Shown here: piece after piece, positions 1 through 5,509 of the stretch
Layout of the letters: every line of letters begins with the position of its first letter
Numbering within the stretch: the stretch's first letter is position 1
NCBI GenBank assembly: GCA_031285215.1
Contig: JAITWQ010000007.1
Location: 1 to 5,750, forward strand
Direction: 5' to 3'
Origin: Syntrophobacterales bacterium
GTDB lineage: Bacteria; Desulfobacterota; Syntrophia; Syntrophales; JAAYKM01
DNA length: 5,750 nt
The notes under the pieces: generated by a model
The model's database searches: none
What the model was told of the DNA's origin: nothing
The model's input: the letters and a program-made list of their open reading frames with translations, nothing else
Made by a program: the position numbers and the translations under genes

Positions 1-1
1 T

Positions 2-118
2 TTCAGGCAGCTTGCGGAAAACGCGGATAAAATAGGCAATTTGAATATCAGCCCGGAACTTTTGGATTCCATCCTCGCCGATAGAAGCGGCGCCGATAGA
101 AACGCCAGAAAGAAATGA
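2..118 (+). CDS. C-terminal fragment of an upstream protein, identity uncertain (possibly SPFH/band-7 type)
   Basis: An open frame enters from the left edge and ends at TGA 116-118, giving 38 visible residues. They include a hydrophilic segment (FRQLAENADKIGNLNISPEL), then LLDSILADR and a short basic tail ending RNARKK. The TGA overlaps the ATG of the next gene as ATGA, the usual sign of translational coupling, which supports this being a real gene end. The 'KIGNLNISPELL' wording reminds me of the C-terminal end of some SPFH/band-7 membrane-scaffold proteins that I recall near NAD-kinase-like genes. That is memory, not a match I can verify, and no conserved domain is visible in so short a piece. 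Confidence applies to a coding end being here; the family suggestion is weak. Confidence 0.7.
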   Translation, partial: FRQLAENADKIGNLNISPELLDSILADRSGADRNARKK

Positions 119-1041
119 AAACGGGCTTTGAATACGCCATCATTGTAAAAAATAAAACAAGGCTTGAATCTTTAGTTGAGCGTTTCAATACCAAAGCTCA
201 GGCAAAATTTTACATTGAACGGCTCGGCGGGAATTTTGCGGACTACGAGGCAGAGCATGAAACCTTTCATCACGCCCTCCTCTCGCTGCAAACACAACTT
301 TCCCCGGTGATGAAAAACAAAACCGTCGAGAGGGTTTATCTGCCCTCCTTCATTTTTTCCGAAAAAAATATCGTCATCGTTATCGGACAGGACGGTCTTG
401 TCGCCAATACGGCCAAGTATGCAAGCAGCTGCCCCATCATTGCGGTTAACCCGGATAAAGGCCGTTATGATGGAGTCCTCCTGCCTTTTGATACGTCAGA
501 TTTTCTTCAGGGCGTGGAAAATGTCATGACAGACCGCCACAAAATAAAGGCATTTTCCTTCGCGGAAGCAAAATTGAATGACGGACAGAAACTTTTAGCC
601 TTTAACGATCTCTTTATCGGCGTTTCCTCCCATGTTTCCGCACGTTACAAAATATCATATAATGACGATACGGAAGAACATTCCTCAAGCGGACTGATCG
701 TCTCTACCGCCGCAGGCTCGACGGGCTGGCTGAGTTCGGTTTTCAATATGGCTTACGGCGTAGCAGGCATGCTGGAGGAAAATTTAACGCCCAAGCGCCC
801 CTTGGTTAAAGACGATGAACTGGTTTTTGCGGTAAGAGAGCCGTTTCAAAGCATCAGAACCCAGGCGGGAATAACCGTGGGAGTGATAAATAGTCACTTC
901 CCCCTGACAATCGAATCGCTGATGCCGGCAGGGGGCGTTATTTTCAGTGACGGCATTGAGACGGATTTTTTAAAATTTAACAGCGGCGCTGTCGCAACCA
1001 TCGGAATCGCGGCAAAAACGGCGCAGTTGGTAACGAAATGA
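115..1041 (+). CDS. Divergent NAD-kinase-superfamily protein (NAD(+)/NADH kinase-like, often labelled sugar kinase)
   Basis: A 308-residue predicted cytoplasmic kinase of the ATP-NAD kinase/diacylglycerol kinase superfamily. Motifs run in the family order. GQDGLV at residues 91-96 follows a hydrophobic strand (IVIVI) and stands where NAD kinases have GGDGT. AFND at 162-165 matches the NE/ND motif. GLIVSTAAGSTGW at 193-205 matches the hallmark GLIVSTPTGSTAY. A late GGVIFSDG (273-280) matches the strand-DGQ region. The aspartate of the first motif (D93) is kept, but its second glycine is Q and its threonine is L. The first ~75 residues (NTKAQAKFYIERLGGNF) are not part of a standard NAD kinase core. 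I recall the GQDGLV wording as typical of a separate clade, so it is probably not a broken enzyme. NAD phosphorylation is the family reaction; the true substrate is open. The start has no clear Shine-Dalgarno sequence and relies on the ATGA overlap with the upstream gene. Confidence 0.88.
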   Translation: MKTGFEYAIIVKNKTRLESLVERFNTKAQAKFYIERLGGNFADYEAEHETFHHALLSLQTQLSPVMKNKTVERVYLPSFIFSEKNIVIVIGQDGLVANTAKYASSCPIIAVNPDKGRYDGVLLPFDTSDFLQGVENVMTDRHKIKAFSFAEAKLNDGQKLLAFNDLFIGVSSHVSARYKISYNDDTEEHSSSGLIVSTAAGSTGWLSSVFNMAYGVAGMLEENLTPKRPLVKDDELVFAVREPFQSIRTQAGITVGVINSHFPLTIESLMPAGGVIFSDGIETDFLKFNSGAVATIGIAAKTAQLVTK

Positions 1042-1061
1042 AAATGAAAAACAGGCCGTGA
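1038..1061 (+). other. Seven-codon minicistron bridging two genes (possible coupling leader)
   Basis: An ATG at 1038 overlaps the TGA of the NAD-kinase-like gene (ATGA, 1038-1041). It reads MKMKNRP and stops at TGA 1059-1061, which itself overlaps the GTG start of the regulator (GTGA, 1058-1061). A terminating ribosome could therefore hand over through two overlaps, compensating for the absence of a good ribosome binding site in front of the GTG. This is seen directly in the sequence, but such a short frame can arise by chance and no translation is shown. Confidence 0.3.
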
Positions 1062-1939
1062 AAAAGAAGGAAATTTTTTCTATATCCGATTTCGCGAAGT
1101 TCGCCCGGACAACCCGCGATACTCTGCTGCACTATGACAAGATCGGACTCCTTTCTCCCGTATCACGCGGCGATAATAATTACCGTTATTATTCCAACGG
1201 GCAGTTGGGTATTTTTAACATGATCCGGACATTGCGGACCTTTGGCATGTCACTGGCCGAGATAAAACGCCTGAAAAACAACCGCACTCCCACTCTTGTG
1301 GACATGATTCTGGACAATCAGATCAAACACCTCGACGAGAGGATTAACAATTTACTCCACACCCGAAAGCTTTTGCATCTTTTGAAAACGACCATCCATG
1401 CTCAATTGGATATAGATGAAAAGGCAATCACGGTAGAATTCCGGCCTGCGGAGGCGATTGTCCTTGGCGAACTTAACGATTACAGCCGCGGCAGGGACGA
1501 TTACGACGCGATGCTTAGTTTTTATTACGACTGCCATGAAAAATATCCGGATTTCGATCTGAATTATCCCGTTTGGGGAATGTTTTCCGAAGAGCGTATC
1601 CGCCGGCGGGATTTGGTCTGGCCGGATCGCTTTTATTTTTATAATCCTGACGGGTATGACAAAAAGCTTGCGGGGCTGTACGTTACCGGCTACGCCCGCG
1701 GCGGGTATGGGCGGACTTACGGATTGTATGCGCGTCTCCTTGATTATATTGACGCCAACGGCCTTGAAATTTGCGGGCCCGCTTACGAAGAATACCCATT
1801 GAATGAAATTTGCGTTCTTGAAGAAAAGAATTACCTGCTGCGCATCATGATTATGGTGCGCGAAAAGAAAGTAAAAAAAACCCCCGAAACGGTAAAAAAG
1901 CAGGATAACACGCTGCCGCAGAAACTCCAAAGAGATTAA
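1058..1939 (+). CDS. MerR-family transcriptional regulator with GyrI-like effector-binding domain
   Basis: A 293-residue predicted ligand-responsive DNA-binding protein. Residues 6-26 (IFSISDFAKFARTTRDTLLHY) are the MerR helix-turn-helix, followed by DKIGLLSP and the wing with NNYRYYS (40-46). MIRTLRTFGMSLAEIK (55-70) is the second conserved helix pair, and residues ~85-115 form the dimerising helix. Residues ~124-268 have the two-repeat alpha/beta pattern of GyrI-like/BltR-type domains, rich in Y, W and F (YPVWGMFSEE, YNPDGY, YEEYPLNE), which in this family bind hydrophobic or cationic small molecules. A basic tail (269-293) follows. There is no ATG in frame at the N-terminus and a stop lies at 1031-1033, so GTG 1058 is the sensible start. 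It lacks a good Shine-Dalgarno sequence. The gene sits inside an operon rather than divergent to a target, so autoregulation of this operon is plausible but no operator is visible. The ligand is unknown. Confidence 0.92.
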   Translation: MKKKEIFSISDFAKFARTTRDTLLHYDKIGLLSPVSRGDNNYRYYSNGQLGIFNMIRTLRTFGMSLAEIKRLKNNRTPTLVDMILDNQIKHLDERINNLLHTRKLLHLLKTTIHAQLDIDEKAITVEFRPAEAIVLGELNDYSRGRDDYDAMLSFYYDCHEKYPDFDLNYPVWGMFSEERIRRRDLVWPDRFYFYNPDGYDKKLAGLYVTGYARGGYGRTYGLYARLLDYIDANGLEICGPAYEEYPLNEICVLEEKNYLLRIMIMVREKKVKKTPETVKKQDNTLPQKLQRD

Positions 1940-1950
1940 AACTTCTCAGA

Positions 1951-1955
1951 AAGGA
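1951..1955 (+). promoter_or_regulatory. Ribosome binding site of the fused kinase gene
   Basis: AAGGA lies nine bases before ATG 1965, within AGAAAGGAT. It is the clearest Shine-Dalgarno sequence in the first operon and fixes the start of the 526-residue protein. It implies independent loading of ribosomes here, unlike the preceding overlapped genes. Confidence 0.65.
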
Positions 1956-1964
1956 TATTTTTTT

Positions 1965-3545
1965 ATGGATCAGGAAACCATTATCAGGATTTTAGGCGAT
2001 TCATCTTTTCATCATCGGCAGCCGGCCGCTGTTGAAGTGATACAAACCCACATTTCCTGGATCGTCATTGCCGGCGAAGAGGTTTACAAGATCAAAAAGG
2101 CCGTCAATTTTGGCTTCCTTGATTTTTCGACTTTGGAAAAACGAAAATTTTACTGTGAGGAAGAGGTGCGCCTGAACCGCCGTTTAGCGCCCCAGGTATA
2201 TCTGGGCGTAACAGCTATACATCTTAACGGGCCGGGAAAACTCGTCATGGACGTAACAGCGGGAGAAATTGTTGAGTACGCCGTACACATGAAAAAAATT
2301 CCCACGGAAAATATGTTAAAAAACCTGCTTTCCAAACCAGATTTTGATCCCCTGATTATGAGCCGCATTGCCAAAAAAATCGCCCAATTTCACGAAAAAG
2401 CGGAGACAGGCGGCAGAATTGATGAAATCGGCGGTTTGGAAACGGTTCGCTTTAATCAGGAAGAAAATTTTACCCAAACGGAGCCATTCCGGGGGATAAC
2501 CATTTCTCCGGCCAAACATCGCTTTATACGCGCTTCCGTGCATCGCTTTTTGGAGAAGAATGAATCACTTTTCCGCCGCCGCGTACAGCGGCACAGGATT
2601 CGTGATTGTCATGGCGATCTGCATCTGGAACACATTGTCGTATCGCCCGATGAGATGACCATCTTTGACTGTATCGAATTTAATGAACGTATCCGTTACG
2701 GCGACGTTGCCACGGATGTGTCTTTCCTCGCCATGGATCTTGATTTTCATGGCTATAATACCTGGAGCAAATCCTTTGCCGCTTCTTATGTTGAAGAATC
2801 GGGAGATGAGGAAATAAATTTCCTCCTTCCCTTTTATCAATGTTATTACGCCTTTGTGCGCGGCAAAGTGACGGGCTTTCAACTGAATGACCCCCATATC
2901 GCCCCGGCAAAAAAAGAAGAAGCCACAAGCCTTGCCGCAAAATATTTTGATCTTGCTTCTTCTTATGCCGCCCGTTTGCACGAACCGCGGCTCATTATCA
3001 CGGCAGGTTTAATGGGAAGCGGGAAAAGCGCCGCCGCCAGAGAACTGGCGGAAATTACCGGAGCCTTTGTCATTCAAATGGATGCGCTGCGCAAAGAAAT
3101 GCGTCATATTGACCCGGCAGAGCGGCATCTGGAAAATTTTGGTCATGGCATCTACGATGGAGATACGACGCAAAAGACTTATCAAAGGGCCTTTAACATG
3201 GCGGAAAAAACGCTGCGGGAAGGAAGATCGGTGATCATTGACGCTTCTTTTGCCAAAAGGGACCACCGTATCGCCGCCGGAAATATGGCGAAGACATTAA
3301 ATATTCCCTTCCTGATTTTGGAGTGTGTCTGCCCGGAAGGGGAGATTAAAAAACGGCTGGAACAAAGGATTCAGCATAAAAATGAAGCATCCGATGGACG
3401 CCTGGAAATTTTCGCCGCACAAAAAGATAATTTTGAACCTGTTTCCGAATGCCAGCCCGGGGAACACTTTGTTTTAAACACAGCAGGCCCCCTGGATGAA
3501 ATTGCGGAAAAAACCATTGAGATCGTCTTTCCCATACCCCGGTAA
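1965..3545 (+). CDS. Two-domain protein: aminoglycoside phosphotransferase-like kinase fused to an AAA/P-loop kinase
   Basis: A 526-residue cytoplasmic protein of the known COG2187-COG0645 architecture. Residues ~1-335 are a phosphotransferase of the APH/choline-kinase fold. VYKIKKAVNFGFLDFSTLEKR (40-60) carries the nucleotide-binding lysines. RDCHGDLHLEH (213-223) is the catalytic loop with D218, and IFDCIEFNE (233-241) supplies the metal-binding aspartate. Residues ~341-526 are a P-loop kinase resembling gluconate or polynucleotide kinases. Its Walker A is GLMGSGKS (348-355), IIDASF (424-429) lies in the core beta strand, and SDGRLE (476-481) is near the lid. In most APH-fold kinases the catalytic loop ends HxxN; here H223 stands in that place, which I believe is normal for this subfamily. 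Both active sites look intact. The physiological substrate of the family is not established and antibiotic resistance should not be assumed. It lies 25 bases after the regulator and is likely last in the operon. Confidence 0.93.
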   Translation: MDQETIIRILGDSSFHHRQPAAVEVIQTHISWIVIAGEEVYKIKKAVNFGFLDFSTLEKRKFYCEEEVRLNRRLAPQVYLGVTAIHLNGPGKLVMDVTAGEIVEYAVHMKKIPTENMLKNLLSKPDFDPLIMSRIAKKIAQFHEKAETGGRIDEIGGLETVRFNQEENFTQTEPFRGITISPAKHRFIRASVHRFLEKNESLFRRRVQRHRIRDCHGDLHLEHIVVSPDEMTIFDCIEFNERIRYGDVATDVSFLAMDLDFHGYNTWSKSFAASYVEESGDEEINFLLPFYQCYYAFVRGKVTGFQLNDPHIAPAKKEEATSLAAKYFDLASSYAARLHEPRLIITAGLMGSGKSAAARELAEITGAFVIQMDALRKEMRHIDPAERHLENFGHGIYDGDTTQKTYQRAFNMAEKTLREGRSVIIDASFAKRDHRIAAGNMAKTLNIPFLILECVCPEGEIKKRLEQRIQHKNEASDGRLEIFAAQKDNFEPVSECQPGEHFVLNTAGPLDEIAEKTIEIVFPIPR

Positions 3546-3583
3546 AGCGGCTGTCTGGTTATTCCAGAAGGGCAATCCAAGTC

Positions 3584-3600
3584 CGCGCCAGCGGGAAAAT
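3584..3600. repeat. Dispersed 17-base motif, copy 1
   Basis: CGCGCCAGCGGGAAAAT occurs 38 bases after the stop of the fused kinase. It recurs at 5177-5193 with one change (A to T), there 32 bases after a stop codon. The motif folds as a small hairpin with a GCCA loop (arms CCGC and GCGG, 3583-3594). The shared placement downstream of genes suggests a small repetitive element or RNA 3'-end structure. Confidence 0.5.
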
Positions 3601-3612
3601 TCAGGCTGGGCG

Positions 3613-3642
3613 AAAGATAAAAATCCTGGATAAAGATAAAAA
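3613..3642. repeat. Two 11-base direct repeats, AAAGATAAAAA
   Basis: AAAGATAAAAA appears at 3613-3623 and again at 3632-3642, 19 bases apart start to start, in the gap between the two operons. The spacing of about two helical turns would suit a tandem protein-binding site, but the A-rich composition makes chance or low-complexity similarity a real alternative. No convincing -35/-10 promoter was found next to them. Confidence 0.3.
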
Positions 3643-3681
3643 CGCTTGCTTTCCCGCCGGAAAGTCTGACAGTTGATATGC

Positions 3682-3700
3682 GGGGGCGGAAAACGCCCCC
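3682..3700 (+). terminator. Strong hairpin, possible transcription terminator of the upstream operon
   Basis: GGGGGCG (3682-3688) pairs perfectly with CGCCCCC (3694-3700) around a GAAAA loop. A run of five T follows only after AAAATGC (3708-3712), so it is not a textbook intrinsic terminator, where the T-run directly abuts the stem. It may be a weak terminator, a transcript-end stabiliser, or a 5'-UTR structure of the next gene. It shares C3698-C3700 with a second hairpin, so the two cannot both form fully. Confidence 0.4.
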
Positions 3701-3715
3701 AAAATGCTTTTTGGG
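3698..3715 (+). promoter_or_regulatory. Alternative hairpin overlapping the leader of the lipoprotein gene
   Basis: CCCAAAA (3698-3704) pairs with TTTTGGG (3709-3715) around a TGCT loop. Its right arm holds the only SD-like bases (GGGAAA) before ATG 3722. It competes with the stronger 3682-3700 hairpin for three C residues, so formation of the latter would free the GGG. A regulatory switch is an inference from pairing only. Confidence 0.3.
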
Positions 3716-3721
3716 AAAAAT

Positions 3722-4780
3722 ATGAAGATATTATTGCGAATAGTTATTATTTGTTCCATGCTGGCGGCATGTACGGTAAAACATAATTTTGACGAGGCCG
3801 CCTGGCGGGAACTGACGCTGTCCCATGACCGGAGCCTCCTTTACGCTCCCCATCACGATGAAGACGGTTATTTCAACCCCTGGCTGAGAAACGTTGAGCG
3901 CAAGGGCGGCTTTTGGGCCATGAAAATGAGCTATAAAGTGAAGGGGCCGGATTTTGCTGAGGCGAAATACGCCGCCGTGGAAAACGACTATGAGTATCTG
4001 GCGGCGGGGTCTGCCACTTTGAGCTTTGCGGGTCATACCACGTTTATTATTCAGATGAACGGCTCCACCATCCTGACGGATCCTTACTTTTCCGGCAGAG
4101 CCTTCATTATAAGGGACAAGGTGAAGCGCCGTTTCGATTTTGAAAAGGTGCCGGAGCGTCCGGTGGTGCTTATCAGCCATAACCACTATGATCATCTTGA
4201 TGAATGTACGGTGGTGAAACTGATAGGGAGAAAAGCGGTCTTTATCGTCCCCCTGGGGCTTAAAGATTTTTTTGTCAGGCTGGGAGCGGCGGAGGTCTAT
4301 GACCTTGACTGGTGGCAGGAAATCACGCTGGATGGGATAAAATATACCTTTCTTCCCGCCCAGCACTGGTCCAGAAGAGTAGGTCAGCCGAGGAATTCTA
4401 CTTTATGGGGCGCTTTCATGATCGAAGGAAGTAAAAAGATATTTTTTTCCGGCGATACGGGCTATTTTATCGGCTTTAAAGAGTTTGGCGATAAATTCCC
4501 CGGTATAGACTATGCCCTTTTGGGTGTTGGGGCCTATGAGCCGCGCTGGTTTATGTATTATGCCCATAAGAATGTGGAAGAGTTCTTTTTGGCCGCAGAC
4601 GATCTCGGCGCAAAGGTTTCTGTTCCCATGCACTTCGGTGTTATTGAACTTGGCAGGGAAAGCGTTCTTTATCCGCCTTACCGGCTGGATAAATACATGG
4701 ATGAGAACCATGCCTACAGGGAGAAGGTGCGGATTATGAGGGTTGGGGAGTATATAACGTTGGAGGATGAAAATGAATAA
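3722..4780 (+). CDS. Predicted lipoprotein of the metallo-beta-lactamase fold, NAPE-PLD/RomA-like hydrolase
   Basis: A 352-residue exported zinc hydrolase. The N-terminus MKILLRIVIICSMLAAC is a type II signal peptide with lipobox LAAC; the lipidated residue would be C17, followed by T, which suggests outer-membrane sorting. Zinc ligands read in order: HNHYDH (H153, H155, D157, H158), H215 in QHWSRR, D245 in GDTGY and H304 in PMHFG. These match the seven metal ligands of mammalian N-acyl-phosphatidylethanolamine phospholipase D. VPLGL, LDWW and GAYEPRWFM (270-278) are also shared with that enzyme, as I recall its sequence. Family members cleave phosphodiester bonds in lipids, but this protein's substrate is unproven. 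An in-frame ATG at 3704 would add six residues; it lies inside a hairpin with no ribosome binding site, and the signal peptide fits ATG 3722. The gene overlaps the next by eight bases. Confidence 0.93.
   Translation: MKILLRIVIICSMLAACTVKHNFDEAAWRELTLSHDRSLLYAPHHDEDGYFNPWLRNVERKGGFWAMKMSYKVKGPDFAEAKYAAVENDYEYLAAGSATLSFAGHTTFIIQMNGSTILTDPYFSGRAFIIRDKVKRRFDFEKVPERPVVLISHNHYDHLDECTVVKLIGRKAVFIVPLGLKDFFVRLGAAEVYDLDWWQEITLDGIKYTFLPAQHWSRRVGQPRNSTLWGAFMIEGSKKIFFSGDTGYFIGFKEFGDKFPGIDYALLGVGAYEPRWFMYYAHKNVEEFFLAADDLGAKVSVPMHFGVIELGRESVLYPPYRLDKYMDENHAYREKVRIMRVGEYITLEDENE
4762..4766 (+). promoter_or_regulatory. Ribosome binding site that decides the start of the DUF5329-like gene
   Basis: GGAGG directly abuts the in-frame ATG at 4767, leaving no spacer, but stands six bases before the ATG at 4773. 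The second ATG is therefore the likely start. The site lies inside the lipoprotein gene, so the two genes should be translated together. Confidence 0.75.
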
Positions 4781-5144
4781 GACAAAACTGGCGTTTTTTC
4801 TGTCCCTTTTATTTATGTTTGCGGCATTTCATGTTTACGCCGCAGGGGAGGAAGAAAGGATAAAGACGCTCATTGCCGCGGTTAAAGATACCCCGGCAGG
4901 GACGCAGTTTATACGCAACGGTAAGGCGTACAGCGCTGATGAGGCCGCATCCCACCTTAATCTGAAATATTCGCGGGCAAAGACGAGGGTGAAAACCGCA
5001 GAAGATTTCGTAAAGTATGTGGCGTCAGGCTCTTCGGTTTCGGGAGAAGAGTACCTCCTGCGGTATCCCGACGGAACAGCCGTTACGGCAAGGGCGTTTT
5101 TCACGGAAAGGCTGCGCAAACTGGAGAAGAACCACGGCTATTAG
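4773..5144 (+). CDS. Small secreted DUF5329-like protein
   Basis: A 123-residue protein with a cleavable signal peptide: basic MNKTK, hydrophobic LAFFLSLLFMFAAF, and cleavage probably after VYA (residue 23), leaving a mature chain of about 100 residues starting AGEEE. The mature part has the pattern I associate with DUF5329: IKTLIAAV near the start, TQFIRNGKAYSADEAASHL (about 44-62), then a helix with KYSRAKTRVKTAEDFVKYVAS, SGEEYLLRYPDGT and a C-terminal FFTERLRKLEK. There are no cysteines, catalytic motifs or membrane spans after the signal, so it is probably a periplasmic structural or accessory protein; the family function is unknown. It overlaps the end of the lipoprotein gene by eight bases, implying coupled expression of two envelope proteins. 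Start chosen at ATG 4773 by the GGAGG spacing; ATG 4767 would add two residues. Confidence 0.88.
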   Translation: MNKTKLAFFLSLLFMFAAFHVYAAGEEERIKTLIAAVKDTPAGTQFIRNGKAYSADEAASHLNLKYSRAKTRVKTAEDFVKYVASGSSVSGEEYLLRYPDGTAVTARAFFTERLRKLEKNHGY

Positions 5145-5210
5145 TTATAAGTTTTTTTCCTTTCGGGCGCGATTCTCGCGCCAGCGGGATAATCGCCGTC
5201 TATTATAACT
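5143..5210. repeat. Inverted repeat enclosing a GC-rich hairpin after the DUF5329-like gene
   Basis: AGTTATAA (5143-5150, covering part of the TAG stop) and TTATAACT (5203-5210) are perfect 8-base inverted copies. Between them GGCGCGA (5166-5172) and TCGCGCC (5176-5182) form a perfect 7-bp hairpin with a TTC loop. A T-run (5152-5158) precedes rather than follows the hairpin, so it is not a canonical terminator for this strand, though it may still stabilise or end the transcript. It could also be a small palindromic insertion unit. Confidence 0.4.
5177..5193. repeat. Dispersed 17-base motif, copy 2
   Basis: CGCGCCAGCGGGATAAT matches 3584-3600 at 16 of 17 bases. With the bases before it, CTCGC (5175-5179) and GCGGG (5184-5188) pair around a GCCA loop, competing with the 5166-5182 hairpin. 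Its CTCGCGCC start is also the start of the hairpin repeats at 5213 and 5263, so it may be a decayed relative of those. Confidence 0.5.
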
Positions 5211-5310
5211 TGCTCGCGCCGCTTTGTAATCGGTGTGGTGGATATGGTAGTGGCAATGGCCGCTCGCGCCGATTTGTAATCGGTGCGCTGGACATTACGG
5301 TGGCAATGAT
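5211..5310. repeat. Two tandem ~50-base units, each with a REP-like hairpin
   Basis: Units 5211-5260 and 5261-5310 agree at about 39 of 50 positions. Each opens with CTCGCGCC, then a hairpin, and closes with GTGGCAATG. In the second unit CGCGCCGATT (5265-5274) pairs with AATCGGTGCG (5278-5287) over a TGT loop: ten pairs with one G-T. In the first unit (5215-5237) two bases differ: A to C in the left arm and C to T in the right arm. A third copy of the hairpin lies at 5510. This is the style of REP-type extragenic palindromes. A mobilising transposase is not in the window. Confidence 0.65.
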
Positions 5311-5371
5311 TATTGATGTCCTTTCAGGTGCGATCAATCGCTGTCCGCGCCATTCCCATTAGCTTCCGCAT

Positions 5372-5394
5372 CAAGTCCCGCCGGGACGGCACTT
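5372..5394. repeat. Palindromic repeat family 2, copy 1 (GTCCC-GCC-GGGAC)
   Basis: CAAGTCCCGCC continues into GGGACGGCACTT; GTCCC (5375-5379) pairs with GGGAC (5383-5387). The same sequence with a one-base insertion and two substitutions recurs at 5439-5462, so this is a repeated unit rather than an isolated hairpin. Confidence 0.55.
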
Positions 5395-5400
5395 TATTAA

Positions 5401-5420
5401 CCGCAGGTTTTAACCTGCGG
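5401..5420. repeat. Perfect 9-bp palindrome between the family 2 repeats
   Basis: CCGCAGGTT (5401-5409) and AACCTGCGG (5412-5420) are exact inverted copies separated by TT. It has no T-run after it, so it is not a terminator. Its position between two copies of another palindrome suggests a composite repeat unit. Confidence 0.6.
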
Positions 5421-5432
5421 ACGGAAAACGAT

Positions 5433-5487
5433 ACATGCCAAGTCCCGCAGGGGACGACACTTCTGTTCCCCGCTGGTGCTGGCATGT
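5433..5487. repeat. 8-base inverted repeat enclosing the second family 2 palindrome
   Basis: ACATGCCA (5433-5440) and TGGCATGT (5480-5487) are perfect inverted copies around 39 bases containing the 5442-5455 hairpin. Together they would make a branched or long stem structure. A competing pairing, ACGACAC (5454-5460) with GTGTCGT (5496-5502), crosses it. Confidence 0.45.
5439..5462. repeat. Palindromic repeat family 2, copy 2 (GTCCC-GCAG-GGGAC)
   Basis: CAAGTCCCGCAGG continues into GGACGACACTT. GTCCC (5442-5446) pairs with GGGAC (5451-5455). It matches copy 1 at 5372-5394 apart from one inserted base and two substitutions. Confidence 0.55.
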
Positions 5488-5509
5488 TGCCGCCCGTGTC
5501 GTTACCGTT

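Noticed and set aside
1352..1930. Long minus-strand open frame within the MerR gene
   Set aside because: It is antisense to a clearly conserved regulator, and its translation has no family features and many poor-complexity hydrophobic runs.
1965..3545. Aminoglycoside resistance gene
   Set aside because: The phosphotransferase domain belongs to the COG2187-type fusion family, not to the known resistance enzymes, and no mobile resistance context is present.
3704..3721. Start of the lipoprotein gene at ATG 3704
   Set aside because: It lies in a hairpin arm without a ribosome binding site; ATG 3722 gives a compact lipoprotein signal peptide. It cannot be fully excluded.
3731..4366. 211-codon minus-strand open frame opposite the lipoprotein gene
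   Set aside because: The plus strand encodes an intact zinc hydrolase across the whole stretch; the antisense protein shows no recognisable motif or ribosome binding site.
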